Assembly (NCBI RefSeq): GCF_000346465.2
Contig: NC_034010.1
Location: 20,924,335-20,988,334 of the forward strand
DNA: 64,000 nt
Direction of reading: 5' to 3'
DNA from: Prunus persica
Taxonomy: Eukaryota > Streptophyta > Magnoliopsida > Rosales > Rosaceae
The position numbers and the translations under genes were made by a program. Below, in pieces: positions 52,808 through 64,000 of this stretch. Position 1 is the first letter of the stretch. Every line of letters begins with the position of its first letter. The notes below the pieces were generated by a model. The model searched no databases, had not been told where the DNA came from, and was given only the letters and a program-made list of their open reading frames with translations.

Positions 52808-55379
52808 TTAAACCACGAACTCTTCATCCATTCCCTCTTCCACGAACTCTTCATCCATTCCCTCTTCCACGTCATTCCATTCAAATTCATCAAAATCCAC
52901 TCCATTTCCTTGCAACATATTTACAAATGGCAGCATGTCTCTTATATCCCTCTCCAAGTCCAAATCCGCATTTACATCGGAGTCATTGTCAGGTAAGCTC
53001 GGTTGGGTGTTGCCCTTGGCTTGAATGTTGTTCTTCAACACAAACTGCCCAGATGGTTCATGAATTTCAACACCAAATGCGGGTGATAACGACTTCCCCT
53101 TAGCTTGAACATGAGACACGCTGTAGCATGCAAAAACAATGAACACAAAATTAGAAAACATGCAAAAAATACTCTGCCACATACCTGCAACACTGGTCAT
53201 AACAAAAAAAAATTGCAATTTTAAGAAACAAACACAACTGAAATTCAGTTTAGCTACCCAGTGTCCCATCATTCTCATAAACAGTTGAGCTACATTCAGA
53301 TGAGAAAAAGAGGTTTTTTCCACCATCACGAGACCTCTATAATCCAAACATGTGAAGGAACAAAGTAGCAAAATTTCCCCATGTGAGGGGCATCAAATGG
53401 CAGGAAACAACCAAGTAGTAAAGTGGGTTATTGAATCAGCTAGTTAAAATGCAAAACTGACACTTCCTGCTCATCTATTCCATTGAGCAATACTCTGCAC
53501 TCCTCATGGGGTGTAATATTTATGTCTGCTCATCTATTACATTGTCATGTTTCCATCCAGAAACCCATGTGTCAGCAAAAACATTTACCTGCTCTAGAAC
53601 CTAGAACCTAAAAGATGCCCTTTTCTTTTCCTTTGCATTATGGAATGTTTGTCCATTTTCATTACATCAACATACAGGAACATAAGAAAGACGGTTGTTC
53701 GAGCCTATATCTTATGATACTGTCAGCTGGTATGACTTTTCTCTCTTATTAACAGAAATATCAAAGACCATAACATGATAACAGGCAGACATAGTACACT
53801 TCTATTTCTTAAGCGCCAAAGAGAAGATACACAGACCAACGGAATATATTAGGAGAAATTCATAAATAAAGAAAACATGTTTCTTCATATAACACACATA
53901 CACAATGAATCATGAGAATTAATTTTGAGGGCTTAAGGTGTCAGCCATAATAATCTTTAAAGACTAAGTATTGAAATGAGTAAAGAAGAAGAGTGGAGCT
54001 ATTATCACCCAACAGCCCACTGTTCCCGTCCTGCAATATTTTCTTCTTTTTTATGAGCACAAGTTTTTTTTTTCTTTTTTCAGAAAAAGATTATGAGCAC
54101 GAGTTGTCATTCTGTTAAAACATATTACTCAACCATCTCACCAGTACTTCCACAATATTCCTAAATGCAAACCATACCCTTTTTATATCGGTTGGAACCA
54201 CATCACCCCTTGTATGTAATAACATTGTTCTACCATAATCAAATATAATATCATGAGAATCAATACCAGAAGGGGGTCAACATGACTCCTGATCGTCATG
54301 TAAAAGAAGTATTAAACCAACCATATAAAAAGAGTCAGGCTACCAGTTGCTAAAAAAACCTTACTACTTAACCCACTCACTCATATTGCCAGGTGTGAAT
54401 CGTATAACCCCAGCTGGGGTGATACCCACCAGCATAATATTGTAATTAAAATAATGGTATAATTTTAGAATTATTGTGCTCAGTTTTTTTTTTTAAAAGT
54501 TTGTCCTTTCAACTAACTTCAGCAAGGAATAAAATTATATTTAAAAAATTCTCAAAAGGAGGTGGGATGAGAATTTTAAGAATTATAATTGCAATCAAGA
54601 AAAATGAGTACGTGGCTTCACCAAAAAGAAAAAAAGAGTGGAACTAACCATATATAAAACAAGCCATCCATTTCTTGTCTCTGAACTCTACCCAGAAGCT
54701 CAATCTGCAAAAATCCACCTATGCAAAGAACTGGTTCTGGAAGCTTGAATGTCTGCAAGATATTTTCCTGTTTGTAAGGAAGTCATTGGTTAGGTAATGT
54801 AAGTTAATTGGAAGATCAGAAAGGTGCTTTAACATTCAAAAAAAATGCTAAATAAATTTGTCAAGGGATGGAAGATTTAAAATCGATGTAAAAAAGGGTA
54901 AATTGAGTCTATAGTCGATCATAAACTTGTGATCCTAACATTCCAGGGCTGCGTCAAACACGTATCAAAATCTAAAACTGCAAACCCAAGGTTTCCAGTT
55001 TCAAAACTGTAATGAACGTCTACAAGATCCATAATCTGAAAACTTGTCTAGTGTGCATTTCACCCATTTTATCATATTTGAAGATTCCTTCCCAATGGAA
55101 ACAGGAGGTTGTATTAACGGAACCATTTCACAACAAATAAGATACAAATGCAGAAAGGCGGGGGAGAGTTATAGAACAGGTAGTACACACCTGAGTCATT
55201 GGGAACACTTGTGAAGTGTAGGTCCATATAAACTTCTTGTCAGGAAATGATTCACCCATTGGATCACTCTCTACATCCATGGGGGACTTGGCATGCCCAA
55301 ATCGGAAACGCACAGCCTTGGCTGAATATATGGGTTCACCGAGCTGGAAATAAGCTGTTAACAGGAAGAAAGAGAGATT

Positions 55380-55429
<50 letters not shown>

Positions 55430-56516
55430 TCAGAGGTAAGTTTAGAATGTGAAAACAAATTGGAAATGTCCATAATTTCGGAAATTCAAACACTTGCCTT
55501 TGAAAGGCTGTATGTTGATTTCATTAATTACAACAAAATCAGACACCAGCTTGTATATCAGCACCTCAGGCACTGCAGGGTCACTTTGACCTTTACTCGA
55601 CCAGTACGAAGCTCTCCGTCCCACCACATCTCTTGGTTCTAGAGTATTGCGAATGCTTTCTTCTGGAAAATTGTCAGTGCTGGACGCGCTTAATGCCCTC
55701 TTAATGGAATCCCCAACATTGAAAGATGTAAAACCACAAGCTAAAAATGCATAGACCCTATGCTCCCTTTCCAAGGTTTCCAATTCCTTTGAATTGCTAG
55801 ATCCAACTTCTGCTTTTGTGTCAGGGTTGTTGATTTCAATCACTTGAGCAACTCTGGATAACTGAGGGAACAATCTCAAGCACAGCTTCTTGCAAAGACC
55901 ATTTTCTATCACTGCAAAACATTAAAAGTTCCAAACTCTTCAGTCTCGTTTGGTAAGACAAGATGTCTTTGGACTAAAGGGATATAAATTTTCTATAAAA
56001 TAATAAAAAAACCAACATGGGTTACCATCATTCAAAATATCAACCCAAAACAGGAGTGAACCTTAATTATCATCTCTTCAGAAATCCGCAAACTAAGAAA
56101 TTGATGCAATCACAAAGACAACCAGAAGAAAAGATATAAATTGGAGAATCAAGCCAGTAATAGAATATTCAAGGGAGAGCAGAGACAGCACATACTACTT
56201 ACCACCTACAAACAACTAAAATGGAACCACTTATTTTTCAAAAAACATAAAACATTCTATCTTTCCTACATTGATTTAAGTATTGAGCAACATGCATTGT
56301 GTATATCAGACACAATCAAAAGTGGAGTTATACCTAAGGAAACTTAAGAAAGCAATTGAACTAAAATATGTCAAACTGCTTCAGCTCACCAAAATGACGC
56401 CAAGATCGGGAAACAGAACTAATGCGAACAAGATCAGTTGGATCGTCCAAGCAAGTTAGGACCTGTATTGACATGTCAGGTTCAAGCCAGTTCAAGAAAT
56501 CCATACAGAGACCCAT
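52808..56516 (-). CDS. F-box protein, At4g00755 type
   Basis: Five coding exons on the minus strand: 56516-56390, 55911-55498, 55354-55191, 54767-54649 and 53120-52808, giving 378 residues, close to the Arabidopsis protein. The N-terminal F-box (LEPDMSIQVLTCLDDPTDLV, then SVSRSWRHF) would bind SKP1 in an SCF ubiquitin ligase. Later blocks are NGLCKKLCLRLFPQLS, YWSSKGQSDPAVPE, SAKAVRFRFGHAK and FLQIELLGRVQRQ; their function is unknown. Intron 2 has a GC donor (AAAG|GCAAGT at 55497-55496), and GT alternatives do not restore the frame into exon 3. The acidic C-terminus contains a duplicated EEGMDEEFV. An in-frame ATG at 56504 is an alternative start. The target of the ligase is not known. Confidence 0.92.
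55381..55426. repeat. (GA)n microsatellite in F-box gene intron 2
   Basis: About 20 GA units inside the GC-AG intron. Because it lies near the acceptor, it supplies the CT-rich tract on the transcribed strand. Confidence 0.9.
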
Positions 56517-56573
56517 GTCAAGAGACTTCAACAAAACTCGGGTGCCTCGGCGAGCCTCAAAGCCTGATTTCAC

Positions 56574-57199
56574 ATTGTAAGAGACCCCTCAATACAGTTT
56601 AAAATGAAAATTGGAGACAAAAATAAGTATTTAAAAAATATTATACGCAATGCAAATTCCCTCCATGTATAGTGCTGTCAAACTTGACACGAATTACAAT
56701 TCCTCCCAAAACCACTGAACCCCATCATAACAACACTGTAAAAGCTAAAATTATAAGAGCTAAAAGCATCCGAATTCCTCACAAGCACAATTAAGAAAAA
56801 CAAAGAAATACCCACTCCAAAAACAATCAAATTGATCACATTCCTGTCATGCATGACATCAAGTACAGTACTTTTGTGTCGAAGACGACGGCGATGATAA
56901 CGATGTTGGTGGGTATAGGGAAAACCACAAGTTTTTCACATTATCTATGGTTTAGAAAACATTAAATCATAAAATAAAAATTCAAAACTGTAAACTTATA
57001 TGAACGTAAACAAAAATGCAGCAAATCGAGGACATTGAAGCGAACCGTCAGCGGAAAAAAGAGAAATTGGAACAAATCTTTATTCAAAAGAAAATACAAG
57101 AGAACAAGTAGAGAACTTACAAGAAAGCATCGAATTTTTACCTTTTGTTCACGAGCAAAAGTGTCTCTGAAATGCTCAAACCCTAAAAGGAAAAGATTG

Positions 57200-57240
<41 letters not shown>

Positions 57241-57260
57241 AGGCGAGAGATGTTAGTGAT
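56574..57260 (-). other. 5' UTR and 5' UTR intron of the F-box gene
   Basis: A leader with (GA)n (57202-57234) and a donor AACAAAAG|GTAAAA (57141) point to an intron ending at the acceptor AATCAG (about 56567), shortly before the first coding exon. No other coding sequence was recognised. Confidence 0.5.
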
Positions 57261-59504
57261 AAGCACAGCAGAGATATAATTACCCAATTAAATCGTTTTG
57301 TAATTTTATTTTTGTTTTGTCTAAATTCATTCGCGGCAAAAAAAAATGTTTAGCAGCGAGTTTAGCATTTCCGGCCGGGTGTCTCAAAAGGGTAGTTTCT
57401 ATTTTTTGTGTTATTTTATGGTATAAATTATTTTAAAATATAATAATTTTTTGTTATTTCTTTGATGTCTTGGAGTGAGTGGCAGAGAAAATGAGATGTG
57501 CTCTTGCCACCTAAGAAGTTAACGAGTTCATTAACAGTATTGGTAACAGAAATTTTTTTTTGCCAAAGTAGTAAAAAAAAATAAGTTTTTCTCACCGCAC
57601 ACTTCTAAGATGTTATAAAATAATAAGAATGTGAGGTCACTAATCATGTAAATTTTTCATAAGCTTGTGTATGTCCTTGGTGATCTTGAGAAATTAGATA
57701 CTTTAATTAATTTACTCTAAATTAATTTAATTTATATAAAAAGAAATTCAAACTTCGGTGTAAAAGGGGAGCTCATTACCTCCATCAATTCGTCTAACTT
57801 ACTTCTGCAAATTATAATTTTTATATCTTGTATTACTTTTATCATTTGATATGTGGTAGACCCTACAACATTACTTTGGTTTTGCTTCATCTAAAGGGAC
57901 ACCTTTAACCCCAAGCATTGCTTATTAATTCAAAATGCATTTGAGAAAACAAGTTTCACTGATTCTACAGTGGATTCTGTTTTATGAAAACGAATATAAT
58001 TGTTTGTTCTCTGGACACGATTGCTTGGTGCGTGAAGGTCCACTCACATAGTATATTCATAATATTGTATAGTTTTCAACTTTTTATCATATAGACATTA
58101 GTTAAATAGTGGTTGTAGCGAATGCTTTTTCAGGAAAGGTGGTTGGTTTAAGTTATAATATCAGTATAATCTGTGTGAGTTTAGTATGATATCGTCTTTT
58201 TTAATAAGAAAAATCATGTGTGAGTTTAGTATAGTATCGACGCTCTCAATAAGAAAAGTTCTAAAAATAAAATAATGAGCTTTTTTCTTACTCAACGAAC
58301 ACATCTTAAATATCACTTGTCATGTATAGTTTTCAACTCTCAAAAATTACTTTCGTGAAATCTTACATATTCCTATGGTCCTTTTGGTTATCACTTTACA
58401 AATTTATAAAATGACTAAAGTCTTAAGTTAGTAAAAAATAAAGAGCATTACTTGAGTGGCATTATAATATGATTAACTATAAAACTTTTGTGGCATTTGA
58501 TGTTAAATTTGACTAAGACATTTCTCAAGATGCTCTATTATACAATGTGTATGCTGCATGATCCTTCTAGTTAGTAATTAAATGTAATACCAACTCTTGT
58601 TAGAGGCTAGATCAACCTCCATATATTTTTTTTCCTACAATTGATATTGGTGGGGGCGGGGGGAATCAAGCCTAAAATATTGAGTATAGAGGTAAATGTT
58701 CTTAACCACTTGAACTATAAACCCTTTTCACCTCTAAACTCATATGCTATAAAATTGCCACCTTCTTTTAGTGGGTTATTTTTGTGAAAGCAAAGTCAAA
58801 AGCTCAAACTCAAATTGAAAAACTCAGAAATGGTAGGAAGCCACCAAACTGGCAAAGCATAATTTTGCATTGCAAAATGAGTGGGTCGACAATCTCCTTC
58901 GCTTTGGTTAATATTGCAGTGCAAAATAGGTTTAATTTGGCATTACATAATCCAGTACCAAGAATGTAGTTGTTTTTGCTTTGCATAACAATAAGCCTAG
59001 TTGCTTGAATGAGGCAATTGCAAAAGCTTAATGACATAATTAACAAAGTAAAAGAACACACAATTCATTGTGCACAACCTCAAATTCTCAGAGCTTTAAG
59101 ATTTTTGTTATAACATTTCCATAGATGATTTATTGTCTGCATCACTCTTAGCTAAAGCCTTGTCCTGCTTTCTGTTTCCTCATCTTTCAAGCCAAAAACC
59201 CTTTAGCTGTTACCTCTGCAACAACCTGCCAATTTTGCAGCCAATGGCTCTATCTAGAAACAAAATAGAGAAGCAAAAATAACGGACAAACAAAGTAATG
59301 AAAGTAATGGACAATCTGCTAGTCAATTTCCCAGATGCATCATGCATGCACAATTCAGTTCTTCTGTTGTAGGCAAAAGAAGATCCCATCGCTTCCATTC
59401 CCTCAGCGCCCAAACCAGTCAAAGGGCTTCTCATTCAGTCTCTTGAGGGATTGTGTTAAAGAAAACCAAACTAGATGAGAAGGGAACAAGAAACAAGGAG
59501 GAAG
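57261..59504. other. Intergenic, no gene recognised
   Basis: AT-rich sequence. The open frames at 58784-59061 and 59210-59434 are short, lack family motifs and overlap on opposite strands. A run of G (58651-58661) is present. Confidence 0.5.
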
Positions 59505-59748
59505 CTCTTTGTGGAATGAAATTCATCGATTACTAGTGATCACAACTCACAATACATAAAGCATTCTTTGCAAACCAACACTTCAAATAGAAGATTACAT
59601 ATACACATTTGACTTCTAAAAGACACCAGATGCCCCTAAACACAACCACTAATTTCAATCTTTTCTTTCTTAGAGCTGCCGCACATCCAAGGGGCCGCAC
59701 ACTTCCTATAACTAGTAATTTGCAGCTCTACCTGCCTACAAAAACAAG

Positions 59749-60907
59749 CTAAGGCTCTTTTGCTACACCACTAGGGTATATTAACACAGAGTCTACGCAA
59801 ACACCGCCTTTGGTGTGAGTGCAATCGATCTGGGTCATCGAATATTTGATCTTGATCAAAGCATGAGGATTGTCAACAACAAAATCTCCCACATGGTAAT
59901 CGACCCAGTTTCCAGGATTATCCAAGTAACATTGGGATACAGCACGGTGACCATTAGAAGTTGATAGCTCAAACCTCACTGGTTTTTTGTTCCAGCCATG
60001 AACATGCTCAGAATTGCATACTCTGCGACCCAATCTCTTCGAGGATCTGCCAAGGTGGAGCCTAAAGAACAGGCTGTATCTACCTAATGGAAATTGAAAC
60101 TCAAACTCTCCACTGACTTCAAACCACCAGGTTTGTTGGAGATAGGCGACTATCTGGAATCTACACAAATGGAAAAGAAAACACAACAGAGAAGGTTCTT
60201 CTGTCATTCAGATTTTATGGCACAAGAAATATGATCATTATAGAAAGATTACAAATCAATAAGGTACATAGCTTTGCAAATATCGGGCAAAGGTAACAAT
60301 TGAAGCTCGGGCTGGTTCCTGGCTCATCAAATTTCTAACAAAAGTACTTTAAATACTCACCTAGATTCATCAATTGCTATGAAATTCCAATACCTCCTAT
60401 CATCTATCCCTGTAATCGATAACGCCTTCGAAGAAATCGACAAACAGATACCACCCTTGTTTTTATCTAGCCAAATTTCCTTCACAAAACAAGAAAAGCA
60501 CCCAAATTAAATAAACTAAATTTACTTAAATGCAAAATGAACCTTCCTAGAGAGAGAGGAAAAACAAAAGCAGTGTAGACTAAGAGAGTTACCTTTGTGC
60601 CACCATCAAAGGACTTAGACCTGCAAAGCCTGGCATAGATATCCCTCTTCCCTGAAATATTCAACTTAGTAGTTTCATCAAACACCCTGTCTACAATAAA
60701 CCGATAATTCGGTGGCAACTTCGATTCCCAGATGAAATCAGCCGATGAAGCACCGCGAAAAGCCCGGTTCAACCGGGCCAATTTGCAGATCTCAGGAGGG
60801 TCCATGTTCATCAAAACCATTGCCACACAGCTCTCTGGTAAATCCCCAAGCCTTGGCTGCACCAAACCCTCCTTATCCGAAACTCTACCCGATAAATTAG
60901 CACCCAT
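59749..60907 (-). CDS. PP2-A13: F-box/PP2 lectin protein, PP2-A13 type
   Basis: Three exons on the minus strand: 60907-60593, 60479-60361 and 60160-59749, all GT-AG, giving 281 residues, near the usual length. It begins MGANLSG. It has an N-terminal F-box ([20 protein letters not shown], then [19 protein letters not shown]), which would bind SKP1 in an SCF ligase, and a phloem-protein-2 type lectin domain ([18 protein letters not shown], then [35 protein letters not shown] and [18 protein letters not shown]). The group includes Arabidopsis PP2-A11 to A15; A13 is the closest from memory. It may recognise glycosylated substrates, which is an inference from the lectin fold. The 3' UTR probably extends to about 59505. 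Confidence 0.95.
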
Positions 60908-61500
60908 CCCCCACCAAACCCCACCCGAAACGAAACCGAAATCCCAGAACCCGAATCCGAAATTAGACTATATATACCAAAAGACACAAAACCCAGAAGC
61001 TGTTTTTGGTCTAATCCTTGAGTTTGAACCTGAATTTGTAAATCTTTTGGGAGAGATTTAGAGAAAGAAATGTGAAGCAAACAGACTCCACCCCTGAATT
61101 CAGATTCAAATACATGGGCTTTTCGAAACCCAGAAACTAAAATCTGAAATTGTAAAACTCTGCAACCTAATCCTAATCTAAGCTAAAATCCCAGAAGGAA
61201 AAAAGAAAGAAAATAAGCTGAATCTTTGAAAGCTCAAATATTTCGTGGGCGTTTTTAGAGGGAGACATAAATAGCAACGCCCCCTGAAAAATCTGTATCT
61301 TGAGGATCAAAGATCAGGGATTGGACTGAAACGTACGGTCCAATTTCTTCTTCTTCTTCTTTTTTTTTTTTTTTGTTCTCCCGGAGACGAATTTCTCGGG
61401 ATTCTGATTTGGATTTCTGAGGTCGACGAAGAAGCAAAGCAGCCTTCTTAAAACAGTGAAACCTCGTACGCGCGCTCTGTTTTCGGAGTTTACCGCGGTC
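60908..61500 (-). promoter_or_regulatory. 5' UTR and promoter region of the PP2-A13 gene
   Basis: A pyrimidine/AG-rich leader and a run of A on the minus strand (61360-61376) precede the ATG. Short open frames on both strands here have no family signature. No clear TATA box was identified. Confidence 0.4.
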
Positions 61501-64000
61501 AATTTGGTGTTGGATGTTTTATGCCACGCTGTCGTCGGCGCGTGGTGGAATTTAGTTTGATTAAGAACCGCCCACTTGCATTCTTGGATTGCTTTTCCTC
61601 TTTTTTCTTCTTGATTTTTGGAGAATTTTTCTTCTTTGTCCTATGTTTTTTTTGGGATGTTTGTTAATGAATTTTTTTTTTTTTTTTTGTCTCAATGACT
61701 CAGAAGATTTGTTAAAGATGTTATGGATAACAATGAATTAGATAATGCTCCTTTTTGTCTAATCATGCAATTATCTATCTTTTTTACTATTTAAATTGCG
61801 CATTAACATTTAATTAAACTGTTTTTAAGAAATCCAAACTGTAATAAGAAACTTGAATATCATTCTCTTGAATAAATTTGACAAGTTCATAAAATTCGAT
61901 GTAATTGATCAAATTTGAGAGTTCGCAAACCATAAAGATCAAATTCAATGCAATTAAAAATATATGGACGAAAGTGAAATTCATAAAAAATTTACATAGT
62001 TAACGATCTCGCATTAATTCTTAAATTGTGATTTTAACTTATGTGAAATCAACTTGTGTTATGTCCACTAGTCTCTCCACTTTCAATATTTTTCACCTTC
62101 TTGGTGACAAGTAGCACTCACATTTTATCTTATTATCTCTTGTTCATTTCCTAATGCATGTCATGATCAAATCATTATATAATCTCAAGTGGTTTGTATT
62201 AACGCACTTAAAACAAATGAAAAGTGCAATGGCCTTAACCTAATCTGCCGCCTTTGTAATTTCTTAAACACATGAAGTGACAGGTGTAAGCCAAGCTATG
62301 TGCCTGTGAGTTGTCTGAATTATCCATTCACATGTTTCTCTTATTTCTTTTTATTTCTTTAATTTTTATTTTAATGCCAAGTGAAGGAACAATTGTTGGC
62401 ATTATCAATATGGAACTTTTGACAACTCTTGCCAGCATAAAATGTGGTCAGGCTATGATGAACTGTATGTTGTCATTCTCCAGTTGTTCGGATTTGAATT
62501 AGAAGTGTTTTCTATTATTTTGGTAGGTTTTGAAATTTTGAAGCATTCAATTTGTTAATTCAAATATGTTACATGAGATAATCATGATTTGCTATTAAAC
62601 ATTTTGAAGCTCCAAAAAGGTGGCATCCATAGTCACATACGTGCGTCAGGAAGGAGGATGATAGCATCTATAAATTTTTTGATGAGTGGCATACTCCACA
62701 AAAACATAGCGAAGCACACAAGGGGCAAGTTTGCTTCATTGGTTTTTTCACAGATGAACATACGCCACTCAGCCAAATACTAGTGGTCTGAGCATCTAGA
62801 CAGAGGGTAGAGGCTCATATTGAACAAGCACTTAGATCGGAGTACGAAAGTCCAAGACACTAGAAGGCATACGATTGAGCAAATAAACATTCGTGACTCT
62901 AATATGATTTTGGTTTCACGTGTGGCCAACTATGTAGTTGCCCTACATAAAGAGGCATATTAAAGAATATAAATCCTACAAATATTCCCACTAAATCTAA
63001 CCTGTAATTATCCATCTATAAATAAATAAAATAAAATAAAAACTAACGCCGCGACACTGCTTGTTGAAAAAGATGAACTAACTAATTAATCATGTCATTT
63101 TAATGCTACAGCACTAACTTAAATCCCAACTTATAGATATGAACACGTGGCAACTATTTTGCATGTGAGATTTTTTCTTTGATCCAATTAACTTCCCAAG
63201 AAAAAATTGTTCTCTGGGCCACTACTTTTGTGAGATGAAACAAATAAAAAACAACACGAAAAGGTTTCTTTAAATAAAGCAAAAGAAATGGCAGGTTGAT
63301 TCTTCTGCATGGCGTAGAGTACAATGTACAAGTAACTATCGTCATCTTGGGTCCAAGATAATGATAGCTTTCATTGACCGATGCTAACACTGATATATAT
63401 ATATATATAATTATTATTTTCAAATATATATTATATAGGATAAATATGTGGAGCTGAGTCAGCAAAACCTTGTGGATCAGGTGGCACTCATTATCATGCA
63501 CGCAACAGGGGAGAGAGAGAAGAAGAAGAAGAAGATCTCATCCATTAACATTGGCTGCCTCTGTCGGAGTAGTCAAAATGAAGATTGTGTGTGTTTGTTA
63601 GGTAATATTTCAGTCCCGCGGATGATAAAACACTGGCAAAGCAATATAAATTCATGTATGATTATGATTGTGATTAGACATAACTCATTTTAAGTTGTTT
63701 TTAAGCTGCTAAATATCTGACTATAATTGTGAATCATATTCAATTGTATAATCTAATCCACTAAACGAGTCGATGTTGATTAAAAATGAAATTTGAATGC
63801 ATAACTATGTGTGGGGTTGATGAATTTAGGCCGCTCATTTTTTTTGTGCTTCATAACCAGGGAGTACTGTATTGGAGATATTATTCGATCGAAAGGTACA
63901 ACTTTGGGTTACAGCTAGAAGGATGTGACCCATATATAATTGCAGGAGGTATATGTTAGGCATGAAAATATGATTTTGTTGGTGAACCATTGTATCTTTT
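61501..64000. other. Intergenic, no gene recognised
   Basis: AT-rich to the window end, with a T-run at 61671-61689 and (TA)n at 63393-63408. The open frames at 62311-62502, 62589-62783 and 63154-63501 show no recognisable domain. Confidence 0.5.

Noticed and set aside
55128..55493. A 121-codon frame spanning exon 3 of the F-box gene and beyond
   Set aside because: Its N-terminal part reads through the GA microsatellite in the intron. Only the part from 55354 downward is exon, as splice sites show.
62311..63693. Short frames in the right-hand intergenic region
   Set aside because: AT-rich, no conserved motif and no splice-consistent extension. Kept as intergenic.
1..64000. tRNA or rRNA genes
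   Set aside because: No cloverleaf or A/B-box arrangement and no rRNA core sequence was recognised by eye. A covariance-model scan could not be run.

Overview
The window is plant nuclear DNA from a eudicot, most likely a woody Rosaceae species. That placement is an inference from the style of the receptor-like proteins and repeats. The evidence for a plant is an intron-rich gene set, LTR retrotransposons, MITEs and Helitrons, together with PEX11, PP2-A13-type and At4g00755-type F-box genes. No bacterial, organellar, tRNA, rRNA or CRISPR feature was found.

Region 1 (1-46.3 kb) is a decaying and re-expanding cluster of leucine-rich-repeat receptor-like proteins (RLPs, the Cf/HcrVf/EIX class of cell-surface immune receptors without a kinase). 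Copy A (1-1003) is a frameshifted 3' part cut by the window edge. Copy B (8791-11658) is intact, at 955 residues. A relic lies at about 37342-37702. Copy C (41675-44398, 907 residues) has an intact ectodomain but one LRR fewer than B, a frameshifted cytosolic tail and a damaged 3' UTR intron. Blocks of flanking DNA are duplicated and shuffled between the copies. Captured gene fragments (SKP1-like, U-box/ARM-like) and several MITEs lie between A and B.

Region 2 (12.75-32.16 kb, inside the B unit) is a Russian-doll insertion. The outer layer is a non-autonomous LTR element of LARD type with 169-bp LTRs that read as identical, target duplication ACGTT, and an empty site preserved beside copy A. 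Inside it sits a 13.2-kb Ty3/gypsy element of the Tat lineage (13626-26872) with target duplication AATAC. The Tat element carries gag, protease and pol with a second RNase H on the minus strand. On the opposite strand it carries a seven-exon gene encoding a plant-mobile-domain plus coiled-coil protein whose reading frame stays open across six predicted introns. The LARD interior holds tandem repeats, an array of short palindromes and a captured F-box/kelch gene fragment.

Region 3 (about 32.2-48.4 kb) holds a 450-bp foldback, a Mutator-type MITE with a 9-bp target duplication, Helitron ends, the C unit of the RLP cluster and a possible solo LTR.

Region 4 (48.9-64 kb) is ordinary single-copy gene space. 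It contains PEX11C/D-type peroxisome proliferation protein (plus strand, 7 coding exons), an At4g00755-type F-box protein (minus, 5 coding exons, one GC-AG intron) and a PP2-A13-type F-box/lectin protein (minus, 3 exons). Exon limits were set by reading splice sites and checking phase by hand.

The RLPs would act at the plasma membrane in pathogen perception. The two F-box proteins would act in SCF ubiquitin ligases, and PEX11 in peroxisome division. No pathway links the three single-copy genes. The strongest candidate for something new is the intron-bearing antisense mobile-domain gene inside the Tat element.
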